Shown here piece after piece: positions 42,282-54,024 of a stretch of 64,000 bases of DNA (within the stretch, counting starts at the first letter, position 1; each line of letters begins with the position of its first letter). Source of the stretch: Eutreptiella sp. 'Long Island Sound 2002' (lineage: Eukaryota; Euglenozoa; Euglenophyceae; Eutreptiales; Eutreptiaceae); the NCBI GenBank assembly GCA_964036045.1, contig OZ038378.1, positions 43,736,639 through 43,800,638 of the forward strand, read 5' to 3'. The notes under the pieces were generated by a model that was not told the DNA's origin, searched no databases, and was given only the letters and a program-made list of their open reading frames with translations. A program made the translations under genes and the position numbers.

Positions 42282-44602
42282 GAGAAACAATTGGTCAAAG
42301 TGCACAAAGTAAGCTCAAACAACCTGATGATGTTGATGCTGACCTAAGGTGGATGTGGGTTGACCAGATCAAGAATGTTGTATGAAGGAGACCACAACGG
42401 GTGCGTTGGTGCGGTAATTTTTTTTCAAGGTGCATGCGGGGGAGGCAACGGCACCCATAGATTTTTGTGCCTCCAAGTCTATGTGTATGCACCAATAGGA
42501 CATCTCCCAACCACATTTTTCCCCACTACCGCCATTTTTACCAAGATCAGAATAGGGTGTCCTCATCCCTCTATCCACAACTCTTACTTCATCGCCTACA
42601 AGCCCATCCCCGACACTCCCATTACGTCAAATGAGCAGCCCATGGCGACAAGGTGCCGCCATTACTTCTTTTCCATGTCCCCTCTCATATGGACGAGGCT
42701 GCAGCCCCAGGCAACTACGAAATTGCCTCGACGATGGGTAGAGACTGTCGAGCTGCAGGCCCCACGTATAGGGGGGGGGGGGGGCAGGCATCAGACAAAG
42801 CAAACAGTGTTGCCAACTAGTTGTGTGCAGATCTCAAGCACAATTTTGTACCCCTTCCCATTCAGGACTCCCAATAGCTTGATAGTTTGGAATCGCTTTT
42901 TTCGAGACTCATGGACTACTACGATGCTCCCTTGTGGAGGGGTTTGAGGATGCCACCTAGAGATTTTTGTAGGGGCACCGCATGGCGGGGCAAGCCTTCG
43001 TGGCGATGATTTCCCTGATGCTCTGCTCCCTAAACAAGTTGTTTCATGTGTATTCAGGGTTTCAAGCGGGGTATCATGCCTCTTACCGGTGAGGAATTGT
43101 TAGGCAACCAATTAGGAACGGTACCGTGCGACGCGGGAAGGTGATGTACCGCAGAGCGGAAGGACGCGGCCGGAAGCTTTTCATTTACTTTGTGCTGCCG
43201 GTTCTCCGCACATGTATGCTTACTGAATAAAAGCATTCGATGCAAGTGATTCCTACCTCCATGGTGTTGATGGAAGAGACAAAAGAGAAGGAGAAGGTGG
43301 AGGAGGCGGCAAAAGAGACTTTGACATCGTGGCCATTCCGGAGTCCACGCCGGAGCACATCCCCACTGCTTCCACACTCTACATCTTCTAGTCTACCATC
43401 CTTGTGAAGCCCCACTTTCCGTCCTTGGGCGATGTGGTTATTCTACACTACGGCGCCACTGCCGGCTTGTATCTAGCGCCTCTTGCCAACCCGTGTGTGG
43501 CTCCCGCCAATTAGTCGGCCGAAGGGTGCCCTACCTACCACGCCCAACGCTGCTGGCTTTCCCTGGCGGAATGCAATGAGGTGCGCCGGGTCAATGGTGG
43601 GACTGGCACGCTAGCATTTGCGTTTGCTGTCCTCGGAACAACGCTCTTTCACCACCTGCGCTTCAAGACACCGTCTAGGGCCAAGATGGCCACGCTCAGT
43701 GCTGGGCTGACCAGCGTAGATGCGGGGCTTATTGGCTTCATGAAGATTGACCAGGCCACAAAGGAAGTTACGTGTGCCTACTTGGTCAAATGATTCTCCT
43801 TGCTTAGTGACTTGTCCCAAATCTTCTGTCCGCACAGACAAGTTCGCCAAGTTCAACACTTAGCGCGCAGCAAGTTCCCCTGTCTTGACCAAACTGTGAC
43901 TTGGCGCGAGTCCCCGTCTACTTCCTTCCACGTGCGTGCCACTCATTCACAACAGTTCTCATAATCCCTTTCTTCCTTTAAAGCTGAGGGAGCTGTTCAT
44001 CTGGTTTGTGATGGCGACAGACGCCGTGCCCGTCCGGAGGAAAGTGAGGGCAGTCCGGGGCACGGTTCCGAGTTTTGCTCTTGGTCGCAGGAGAAGAACC
44101 CAAAGCAACTCAGAAAAAGGGTATACATCATGCGCAATAATGCCTTGGGCAAAAGCGGGCATGACTTGGCGCGCGCCAACTCGGAACTTGGCGAGCCACA
44201 TCCTCAGTTGGCAGGCGCCGAGTAAGGGCTGCGCACGCGCAAAGTTAGGACTGGGCACGCGCCTACCGGGGACTAGACGTGAAATGTTATATTCTGCGTG
44301 GGTTGTCAAGGCCGGTTGTGGCAAGGCATCATCTCTGTGCTAACCGCGCATTGAGTTGTTCTTTTTTTATCCTTGCAGCCATGGAAATATCTGACAAGCT
44401 ACAACAGCTGCCGCAGAAGAGTCTGTGCCGCTCAAGCCTCTGTGAGAGCACTCATAGGGCCAGATTTGGAAGTCCAAGTGTGCGTCACAGTGTCTCGCTG
44501 GAAGGTGCATTTGAAAGCAATAACTGTGGGACGCATCATGGTGTCAGGCTGAAGGGCACACCCAAACAAGGGGTCTGGCTCCCAGGCTATGTGAGGTACA
44601 GA
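42282..44602. repeat. Tandem duplication, unit B
   Basis: Direct copy of 39941-42281 to GAGGTACAGAC near 44602, after which it runs into LINE C. It lacks about 16 bp around 43911 (where A has TTGGCGCGCGCCAACTCGGG), so one of the palindromes is lost here. Otherwise about 97% alike by eye. Confidence 0.95.
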
Positions 44603-44639
44603 CTAGCCACAACGGGCGAGCATGGCAACATGCAACTCA

Positions 44640-46330
44640 AGATCTGATGGCACGCCTTGCATAGATGGGGCGCAAAAGCGGAGGCAGCAAACTTTGAACT
44701 GTGGGAAAACATGCTGTTCCTAGAATGCCAACTGCATTTCCGCACACCAGAGAACCCGGTGGAGCCGAGCACCATCCGGACGGGGGACATACCCCAAGCA
44801 TCGCCTGACGAACCCAACGTCTCCGAAGAACAACGGGTGGCAGCAGCACTGAACCACAAGCTACGCCTAGGACAATGATTCCTACTCCGACACGTGCACA
44901 GCGAAAGAACGACGAACAAAGCACCGCTAACCAGGTCATCAATGCACTCATCACCCTGATGTCCCTCAATGAACCGGGTATCCTATACCACAACACCGAG
45001 GCCTCGGCGCTGCGAGATATACCAGTGATGGCGATGTGCAACCCTGACGCCATGCTCTCGGTAGACCAAGCTCTTACATTCAATCCACCACCCCCAACCT
45101 CACTCACCTGATCGCCCGGACAGGCCACAGTTACCGTACTACGTGGGTCAAGGGCATACCCATATTCGACAAAGGTGAAATACAAGTCCACGCCAACCAC
45201 AAGGTGAGCGCCGAGGACAGCCTGGCGGCTGACGCGCTGGTCGGCCTAACTTGGCAGCTAAACGTCATTAACGTGCATGTCCAATTCGGCGACGCCAGGC
45301 AAACCTTTCTGGAAAAAATCATGGAAGCCTACCGACAGCTGTCCATGATGAGACCCACCATCATCGTTTTAGACTGTGACGCCGCCCCTAGCATGGATGA
45401 CCGCGGGGGACGGCCAACAGCAGAGGACAGGGCAATGGACGTCGCTATGCAACACATGGGCCTGCAAGACGCCGCTGCCTCCGTATGAGGCCAACCCTCG
45501 CATCGGCCCCTGCACCCAGGCTCGATTGACTCAGGCATCAACCTGTGCTACGGAGACCCCGCACATCTGCAAGATTATCTCACATGGTACCACAACCTGC
45601 AATCCAAAGCCACTGGCCATCGCCCATGAGAGGTATCGATCAAGGTACTTCATATACCCCGGACCATCTCAGAGAACACGGACGAAGACGAACCGCCAAC
45701 CATCCGCCCGCCGGCCGGACAGGACGCTCACAGTTGGATGGCATACTACAACACGGTAGAACGCAGCCTCAGCCAGCAAACAGAACGGGACCTAAATGTC
45801 GCCATGCGATAAACGGCGACGGCGTGCGGCCTCCAAGGGGAACTCAACCACTCACAAGATGACACATCCCCACATCATCACCTACCTTCCATGGTTGACG
45901 CCATATTGCAAGCCACAGGGAGCCTACATGCAGCCGTCCACTTGCCACAATCCGCAGGCACAGAGGGATGCCCAAGCTTTTGCAACGAGACTGGACACTA
46001 CATACCATCAGCTCAGGGAGTGGCACGAGCGCAAGGCGAAGGACGTAGCACAGGAACAGCAACGGTACTTCCAGAACTCCCAACCGTACAAATCCTTAAA
46101 ACACGTGGTCAAGGTCTTGGGGGACACAACCCACCGGCCCATCAAGGCGGTTCGCCTCAAAGAAGGCACCATGATCAACGACCCGAGCCTGGTCCTGGCG
46201 GTTCGGAGGAAGTGCTCAACAGCTTGCAACGCCAACACAACACGGAGAATGGGGACCTGTCAGCCTATACCAAGGAGCTTATCTCACGGATACCACAGCT
46301 CTGCTACCAACTTTTACTCCTCAACTCTTT
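44640..46330 (+). pseudogene. LINE C fragment: endonuclease and linker
   Basis: Frames at 44657-44878, 44875-45111, 45204-45488 and 45796-46338 read in order. The endonuclease signature is WQLNVINVHVQFGDARQTFL, then PTIIVLDCDAAPSMDDRGGR where LINEs have IIxGDFN; here the Asn is lost. It continues to a lysine-rich linker, REWHERKAKDVAQEQQRYFQ and LKHVVKVLGDTTHRPIKAV, which in LINEs precedes the reverse transcriptase. The fragment ends near 46330 before any reverse transcriptase. Several frameshifts. Likely a different LINE family member from A. Confidence 0.6.
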
Positions 46331-48077
46331 CTTCGTAAGCGAAGGATGACCTTGTCCTAGTCACCCTTGGATCAACACCACGACACTGCAATGCAACAAG
46401 AGCAAGAAGAGCACACTTGAATCTCAATCCAAGTATCAACAATAATACAAATAAGAAATAGACATCCCCTGAGAGGAAAGGAAGAACAATGGACAAATAT
46501 GAACACAAGACCTCATACCTAACTTACATGCAAATGGGCAGTTTCCGCTCTCAATGGGGTATCGGGATATACAGGCGAGAAGTGCCCTCAAAACACATAA
46601 ATTCAGCAAATTCTATTCTACATTAACATGTTCTAACTGACTGCACACAAGCTCCCACAGCAAAAGCAAGGGAGCAATGGGCACTCAGGACACCAATAGT
46701 GCATCCAAGGCGGCGTCCTTAAGGGTGCACTAAAGACCTTATAAATGACAAAAATAGGCAAATATGCGGTAACTCCCATGTGTGCTTCGGGCAGCCAAGG
46801 CGGGTCTCAAAGCTCATGGGCTAGGAGGCAGGACCTAAGACTCATATCTAAAGGCAAGACTTGAAATTGGGTCCGGGCTCATGATGAGGATAAAGATATG
46901 GGGCCGCCAATTGACCACATGGGAGGCTGAAATTGAGGTCCCAAAAAGGGGTGGTTTGGCATCCCCAAAAATGAGCCAAAATGGAAAGTATCCCCAAGGG
47001 TATTCCTCCACGATGGCTTGGAGACGGGACTCAACATTAGGTGTGGGACCCAGTAGGAGTCCAATGTGGGCCCACACCCACTTGGCTTTTGAAGATCTCC
47101 ATGGGCCATGGCATGGTGATAGGCAGAATTGTACCCGAAAGTGCCAAAATGGCAAAATTGTCCACAATCACCTTGGCATAGCTCCTGGTGAGTGGGCGCT
47201 TCGGTTCGCCCACGTGGTGTGTGGATCTTGGGGACCAATGTGCATAAGCCACATACCATACGTGGTCCATTGGTCCATGCGTCAGGCTCGCACGGGGGAG
47301 CTGAACATAGTGCACGTCGGGCCAAAAATATACGAAATGGCAGAAAATTGCCACAAATGCGCACACTCATGGTGGCAGCAAATGGGGCACATGTCCGACT
47401 TCAACCGGGGTGTGCCCTAGAGTTGGTATCAAGCCCTATGTGTCCAACATACCTTTTGGGCTTCGCCCGAACCCCCCTGGATTTGGAACTGGCAGGGTCG
47501 CCAAGTGAGCCCATGATTTCGGATTGACCCAAATTGCCCACATGGTGGCCTTCGTGTGCCAAGCTCAAATGGAGTTATTGGATGGGACAAAGATCTGTTG
47601 GGCACCAAGGTATGTACTTCCAATACATACTCAACTCATGCTGTTCTTTGAGCGCAACGCTGAGATACGAGATCGCCACTTGACATCATGACGGCCCAAA
47701 AATGGTAAAATTGATGAAAAAACACGCAGAATGGACTCGAAATCTTCACAGTTATATTACAATATCTCCAACTTGAATTGAGTAGCCGGCCATTCCCTTC
47801 GCAAGTAAGAAAAAGTGCTTTTCCAATGCTTTAGGGTATACTTTAGTTGTATTAGAGATGCTCTAAGCACTCTTGCATTTTTATCTTAGTATTGGCCTGA
47901 CCAAAATGGGTGATAACACATTTTGACCTATAGAACCAAACACTAAATCAGGATGTTGTGTGGACCCCTTAAGCCCCAAGCAATGTGCACTAAAACATCT
48001 TTTCCTGAGTGACTAAGCCACTGATATACTGAAGGCAGAGCCTATGAATTTATCCATGTTTTCTAATGAATTCTCAG
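46331..48077. other. No supported gene
   Basis: A 179-codon plus frame (46881-47420) and its mirror on the minus strand have no motif. The sequence is repeat-like with no visible termini. Confidence 0.35.
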
Positions 48078-48160
48078 CTATCCTAGTGGTATGCACCCTA
48101 GGGGGCTGGGGCACCTCTTTTTGAGAGGTCCTGGGTTCAATTCCGAGTCAGCCTAGCTAA
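48078..48160 (+). ncRNA. tRNA-Lys-like sequence, probable SINE head
   Basis: GGTTCAATTCC (48134-48144) is a perfect B box. Upstream ACCTC (48113-48117) and GAGGT (48125-48129) form a 5-bp anticodon stem around a 7-base loop TTTTTGA, with anticodon TTT (Lys). CCTAGTGGTATGC is A-box-like. Acceptor and T stems pair only partly, so this is a tRNA-derived repeat or pseudogene rather than a functional tRNA. Confidence 0.45.
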
Positions 48161-48688
48161 GTAGGATTATCCCATGTGACATGGCAGTGACCTAAGCGCC
48201 ACAAGCCATGCCACCTCAGCACCTATCGGACCCAAAAACAAAGAGTGCACATCTCAAGATGGCACTATGGAACAGTGTGAGCCCTTGGGGCAGTTTCTCA
48301 ATCAGTATTTCTCAAACATGTACAATATTTCATCTTGAGATGCATTGAATGTTAATTGCTGTGGTATATTGTTGATAGCTGTCTTTATCTAACTCTTTGT
48401 GACTGCAGCCCTTCATGCTTTGATCCTGTTTATCTTCTCCTTGCTTATCTCTGGCTTGGGTTATCCTGGATTGATTGTGTTTCAACAACAAAACATTTTC
48501 ATCATCAAAAACAAGCAGCAGGAACGCTACACCAGCAGCAAGCAGCAGGAGAGGCACATCAAAAACACAGTGCTGAAAACACTACAAAACATTCTGGTAG
48601 CAAGAGGCAGACAGTCTCTGCGTACCGGCAGCAACCCCGTGCCGTACACCCAGTGCACCCAGTACTGTACTGAACAAGAAGGGCTAAT
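48161..48688. other. Region upstream of the gag-like ORF
   Basis: No gene. TGGTAGCAAGAGGC at 48595-48608 differs by one inserted base from the initiator-Met primer site used by the nearby intact element (TGGTAGCAGAGG), so a 5' LTR may end near 48590. No matching 3' LTR was found. Confidence 0.3.
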
Positions 48689-49402
48689 ATGGACACAAAG
48701 AAGGAGGACACCGACGCGAAGTCGGCGCCTGAGGCACCAGCAATGCCAGCGCCTGGTGAGCCTGGACCTGGACCTAGCGCTGTAGCTTCGGTGCCCTTAC
48801 ATGGGGCAGTGGATGTGGTTGACGACTCGCTGGAGGGACTTCAGTCGGCCTTCAAGTCCCTCTCAGTCAAGGAGGTGGATAACAGCTCTGTGAAGACAAA
48901 GAGGGAGAGAGAGAAGGATGCAGGAGAAAGCATGGCAGACGAAGGAGTGGACCATGGGCACGACCCGACAAGCGAGTCAGCCTTCAAGGGCGCACCAAGC
49001 GCCTCTGGCCTCCACGCATCACCCTCTCCTACAACCACCACACTCCAAACTCCAGACACAGCAGCTGCAGCATCCATACCCATAACGACCCCGCCTAAGG
49101 CTGAGGGCACAGGATCTACTGGTATGCCTACCTACGCTGCCTATGGTGTTGACCCATCAACCACTGCGTTTCCAGAGGCAACTACTGCCAGTGAGCCAGT
49201 GGCCTCCAGTTCTGTGCCGCGCTGGTATGCGGCAGACTATCACAATCCTCTATCCGCTACGGGAGCCTATGTGGATGTTCCTGGGTATGCAACCCGGAGT
49301 GGGCTGAGGAGAGGCCCTGAGTCATGCAGGAGCAGCAGTAGAGGATCGGGGAGATCCTCCAACAGGTCCCTGACGCGGTCAGAGATCAATGAGCCACTCT
49401 GA
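48689..49402 (+). pseudogene. Gag-like N-terminal ORF of an older chromovirus
   Basis: Real ATG at 48689; 237 codons, acidic and Ala/Pro/Ser-rich (KKEDTDAKSAPEAPAMPAP), with DDSLEGLQSAFKSLSVKEVD and ending in an Arg/Ser tail (SSSRGSGRSSNRSLTRSEI). After the TGA the frame continues for 23 codons (SKLVGDLTQEIRAQLEPLIP). It lacks a zinc knuckle and is followed within 80 bp by a chromodomain, so the entire pol region is missing. Likely an internally deleted Ty3 element. Confidence 0.4.
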
Positions 49403-49482
49403 GGAGCGACCTCTAAACTTGTTGGTGATCTCACTCAAGAGATTCGGGCTCAACTGGAGCCCCTGATTCCTCCCTGAGTGTC

Positions 49483-49680
49483 ATGTACCACGCCACGCCG
49501 GGGGGGAGGCTATACAAGGTTCGTTGGAAAGGATTTGCCGCTTCGCGAGACTCGTGGGAGCCCCCGAGGAGTTGTGTGCCGAGGTATACCATGATGTGGC
49601 TGGACTACCTCAAGAAAAAGGGGATTAGTCTAGATGTCAAGGATGTCTTGGTGCATTTGATCATGCACGAACAGGATTGA
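49483..49680 (+). pseudogene. Chromodomain of the same older element
   Basis: RLYKVRWKGFAASRDSWEPP and the helix TMMWLDYLKKKGISLDVKDV fit a chromodomain (V-R-W-K-G-F, W-E-P). Stop at TGA 49678-49680. Its closest relative in the window is 4162-4413. The intact chromovirus begins 68 bp further on. Confidence 0.7.
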
Positions 49681-49743
49681 GTGCCTCTCCCTTCACCCTC
49701 GACGTGATTGTTTGTTTTTGCTTAATTCGCTGCATGCATGCAC

Positions 49744-49748
49744 ATACC
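49744..49748. repeat. Target-site duplication ATACC, left
   Basis: ATACC directly before the left LTR, repeated at 60535-60539 directly after the right LTR. Five bases is the usual Ty3/gypsy length. Confidence 0.95.
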
Positions 49749-50281
49749 TGAAAGTGCTGCCCTGGGTCGTTGATGGTGCCGGAGGGCTCGGGGCCGGCAA
49801 GACCAGTGGGGCAGGCACGCGAGGAGTCGACCTGAACGCTGCTATTGGGGGTAGAACCGGAGACTCGAACACCAACGGAGGCGAGAGCAGCAACAACTGA
49901 AGCAAGGTCCATGCTGATTGTTATCCGGCAGAAAATCCCAGTCTATGAAGAAAATTGATGCGGATTTTATTATGCACATCTGAGTGTCCATATCTGTCTG
50001 AAAAGATTTAAATAAATCCGATTGTGAAAAATATTTGGCCGATCTGGCCCGCGAGCGCGCGTCAGCGGCAAATGGCGATTCCAGGCAAATGCTCGGAACG
50101 CGGCGGATTTACGGAGAATAGACCGCGGAATCAGATCAGGCATATCAGAAATATATAGGTCTGATCCTGAGACTGAGCTGCGAGGCGGCGATTCCGCCGA
50201 AGCAAAGAAAATGACCAAAATGTAGCCAATCTGGGTTAGATCAGTGAAAATCTGAGCAGATGGGGGTTAGCCGCACTTACA
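49749..50281 (-). repeat. 3' LTR of the chromovirus
   Basis: On the minus strand starts TGTAAGTGCGGC and ends CTTTCA. 533 bp; about six differences from the other LTR (near 49859, 49874, 49931, 50116, 50118 and 50140). It should supply the polyadenylation signal. Confidence 0.97.
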
Positions 50282-50291
50282 CCCCCCCTCC
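50282..50291 (-). promoter_or_regulatory. Polypurine tract for plus-strand priming
   Basis: GGAGGGGGGG on the minus strand directly before the 3' LTR (TGTAAG), the standard position for second-strand DNA priming. Confidence 0.9.
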
Positions 50292-51947
50292 AAAAACACA
50301 CTGGGGTGTGTCGCTACGTCAACGAAGAACGTAGTGCGGGTAAGTCCCAGAAAAAAATAGAAATGTAGCCTCGATGGGGCGAAATCTGCTTGATCTGACC
50401 TGATTTGGACTGAATTGGCACTGAATCAGGATGGATGAACCTGAAATGAGACAGCATGAGGAGTGACGAACAGTCCTCCGTGCAGTAAAACATTAGGTTA
50501 AGGGCTAAAAAGCATGTAAACGTATCGAGAATCGATACCAAACCATGCACTGGTTGAGAATGAGGTAGATTATTGGTGGTTTGAGTGGGGGGATCAGGAA
50601 ATGGAGTGACATCTCAGCGCTCTGGCACAGTATCGCTGTCGCGGGCACGCTACGGTGTCCTCGCCGAACTCTACATCGTGTTACTCCCGCTTTTCTCGTT
50701 CTGAAAAGTGCAGCATGTGCTTCAGATTTGGCGCATCTGGTGGATGATCACAAGATTCAGCAAGATTGAGAGTCAATTTGGGCAGAGATGAAGGAGATTA
50801 CACAATCACAGAGAGGGAAAACAAATACAAATGTGGTCTACAGACCCTAAGTGCACAGAAAATCATAAGCGTCAACGAAGTTAGGCAAAGCCGTCGACAG
50901 ATCTTCGAGGAATGAGAGGAGATGACAAGGAAATCAACTCAAATTGTCCTAAAATGGGGAAATTCCCTAAGATGAAGGTGAAATGAAGCGGAATGTCTAG
51001 AACTAAAACTACTAACACTTTCGTTTAGACTAAAGTTAATATATATTGTCGTTTATTCAGCTCAATTGTGCTTTCCGGCACGTTGGTTCGCGAGCATCCA
51101 ACAGATTCCATCAAAATGTGGATCATGTGATGATGCATCATGATGGGACATGCTGGCCCTGGATCCTTGGCATGTAACGCGCCGAAGGTTCGCTGAAGGC
51201 ACTTTACTGACAGTATATAACTGAGAGACACCGAATAGTCCTTTATTTACAGTGGCGGTGGTGTCAATCGACTTGGACAAGGCCAATCTTTCGGTTGAGT
51301 CCCACAAGACACTTGGATTCACCATTTTCGACAGTTTCAGGTCGGATTGAGCTCACATTGGCGTGTGCCAAAAATACAACGAAGCTTACGGACTTCAGAG
51401 GTTGCTTTTAGAAGTCCCTAGAGCTCCTATCTGAAGGTTGTCTGAACAATTGACGTCTGGGTTTCGTGCATCAGTGGCAGAATGAAGGACAAACCTGAGA
51501 AATCCAAGGCAAATTTGAGGATCCTGGATCTGAATCTGGACTTTGGCTTCCGCATCACGGCGAATGAAGGTAAGATCTGAGTTCCTGGCGTCGCATCTGG
51601 TGCAGCCAGTACTACAGGGGGTGCCTGTAGCGGTGAATGTCGCTGGCCAGCGTTTTTACAATGTACATTTGCTTCCATCTGCACGAGTAGCCAAATTCCA
51701 AAGATGCACAGACCAACAGAGACAAGATTACCCCGAATCTGCCTGAATTAAGCCTGAGTTTGTTTTTTTCTGAACACGGCAGCACACTCCGTGGCTTTCG
51801 GTAGCGTAACTACGCCTTGTCTGCCGAACGGAGACCAAAGAAAAGTTGATTGACGTCAAATTATCAAACATTTGCAGTTCTCCACATCATTTCGAAATCA
51901 GGAAGAATGAACAGTGGATTGAGCAGAATGTGGCTTTTTCAAGTGGT
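50292..51947 (-). other. Non-coding spacer between pol and the 3' LTR
   Basis: About 1.65 kb with no frame above 90 codons and no motif. Long 3' spacers occur in some plant Ty3 elements. It may hold regulatory or packaging sequence; nothing specific is seen. Confidence 0.6.
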
Positions 51948-53260
51948 TCAATTCGGCCAAGCACGAATACAGGTGACCACCAACCTGTCTGGTCGGGCCC
52001 TCGTACGGCTTGGGCGCTGCAAATCAGCGGCCGAACTCGAAGCTTGGTCCTCATTTGGCTCCTGGGCTGGCCTGACCGCAGGAGGGGGGATCAACGGATC
52101 AGCCCTGGAATGTGGCTGCTGAGGGCCGTAAAAGGCTGGATCTCGATTCACCACAGGTCTTTTTCCGTCGCTCTCCACTTGTCTGTCTGGTTTCGACAGA
52201 CAGTCTGTCAGGAGTACGCCAATTTCGGGGTGCTTCTTGAGGAAGTCGATGAACCCCTTGGTGTACCCATGGACAAAAGAGTGGGCTGGTTCCCAGTTGT
52301 TGTGACTGGAATCAAAGCCCCTCCACTCACATAGAAATTCCCATTCGCCCTTTTGGTCACGTCTTGCTTCAACAATCCTCTTGAGTTCGTACTTCCCCCC
52401 TTCGATGACCCGATCCGACAAAATTTTCGAAGTCCAAAAAAGGGGTTTAACCCGATCCTTGGGGGAGGGGATCTCTCTCTTGAGGCGATCGCCCGAAACG
52501 TCAATTTCCCTGCTGACATCCACACGAATCCTCCACCTGTTCTCACCTAGACGCGCTGTAACAGCGAATGGCCCCTCCCACAAGGGAAGAAGCTTATCAT
52601 CTCCGTCCAGGGTGGTTTCGGATTTTCGAAGCCAAACTCGATCATCGACTTCAAAATTGTGGGGGTTTTTTCGGCCTTGATTCTGGACCCAAAGCCAGTC
52701 AGCTTGATGCTTATCGATTAATTTCGAGACAGTTTTATCTGCTCGTTGGACGTCGTCCAAAAACAACGAAGCATCTTTACAAGGGCGAGGATTATTCAAC
52801 GGCATGTTCCACCAACACTTCTTTCGTCCAAAGACAATTTTATTTGGAGAAAGGCCATGATACAAAGGCGTGTTGTGGTAACGGCGAAGCAATGCGAAGA
52901 GAACTTCAAGCCAATGGAAATCCTTTTCACTCGCGAGCTCCTTACGAAGCATATTTATAATTGAGCGGCCGGCTCTTTCGCCAGGCAGCGCTCGATGCGA
53001 GTGGATTTCACACCTGAGGTGGTGGATTCCAAGGCGAGCACATAATTCTCTCCACCATTCGGAGGTGTACTCATAGCCTGAGTCCGTAACCACCTCGGAT
53101 GGGATGTCCCAACCTCCCATCCAGGTCTGCGCGCACCATTTGGCGGCAGCCTTGCCAGTCATCGACTCAATGTTGCAAGGCAACACTTGAATGTAGCCGG
53201 AATGACGGCACTGAATAAGGAGCACACCATTGACTTTTATTCGTCCAATGGCACTCTTCG
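51948..53260 (-). pseudogene. Pol part 3: integrase core (end), GPF/Y and chromodomain
   Basis: This segment continues the integrase after a frameshift near 53250. It has IPSEVVTDSGYEYTSEWW (second catalytic Asp), HSHRALPGERAGRSIINML (catalytic Glu), a GPF/Y module LLPLWEGPFAVTARLGENRW, and the chromodomain YELKRIVEARRDQKGEWEFL with CEWRGFDSSHNNWEPAHSFV at about 52236-52394, followed by a Pro/Ser-rich tail of about 90 residues. The integrase joins cDNA to the host chromosome; the chromodomain would bind modified histone tails. All key residues are present, so only the frameshift blocks it. Confidence 0.9.
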
Positions 53261-54024
53261 TCATCGAGTTCACCGAGATAGAAGAAATCACTGGTGACTC
53301 TGTTAAAGAGGCGCTCCGGAATAGGATGTGGCCTCAGATGGCCGTGCTTCTTCGCGCTGGGAGGCGTCGAGACAGCACATTGGGCACATCCGGCGGCTAC
53401 TTTCATGCAATGAGTATATAGCCTTGAGCCAAACAACCTATGTTTAATCATCGACCATAATCGACGGCCATGTGCGTGGGGGGACTCCCATTTGTGCCAC
53501 CAGTTTAACACTCGGGGGGCCAGGGCGTCTGGTACGCACAATTTACCCTCCATCCACAGCTTCCCCCCATCCAACGAATACTCAGAAAAAATCCCATCCT
53601 TGTGAGCATCTTTGGATTTGAGATTTCCAAAGACCTCTTTAAACATGGGATCCTGCAGGTAATCGGACGTCCAGTCACGGATGATCAGGGAATCTTTCGG
53701 CAGGGGTGGAGTTTTGGCCGGATCTCGACGCTTAATGCCCTGGATCAACCGAAATCCACTTACTCGTCGGGTATAGTCAAACCGTTTCACACTCCCTGAG
53801 GAGGGATCGGTGACTTTCTCCACGACTTTCAGTGTTTGGGTGCAGATCTCATGAGCATGCGCCGGATCTGAAAAGGCCGTGAGGTCGTGACACGGTAATG
53901 CGTGCTGTTTAACAGCGCATTGCATGCATGCACGTCGAATGAGTTTCTTTTCTTCTTGATCCCACTCGATTATTACATGGCGGTCCTGCTCCGTACCATG
54001 GATGTTGGTACTTTGCAGCCCCTC
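53241..54024 (-). pseudogene. Pol part 2: linker, H2C2 zinc finger and start of integrase
   Basis: In frame with part 1 after the UGA (54025-54027); the codons between that stop and the first internal Met (53925) are also open. It contains IIRDWTSDYLQDPMFKEVF (post-RNase H spacer), WWHKWESPHAHGRRLW and VAAGCAQCAVS (the H-H-C-C finger), and RVTSDFFYLGELDDEE with the first catalytic Asp. The frame is lost near 53241-53260, where the next segment lies in another frame. Confidence 0.85.

Noticed and set aside
49749-49900. Small ORF with GAGGLGAGKTSGAG resembling a P-loop
   Set aside because: It lies wholly within the LTR, appears in both LTRs, and has no further ATPase motifs.
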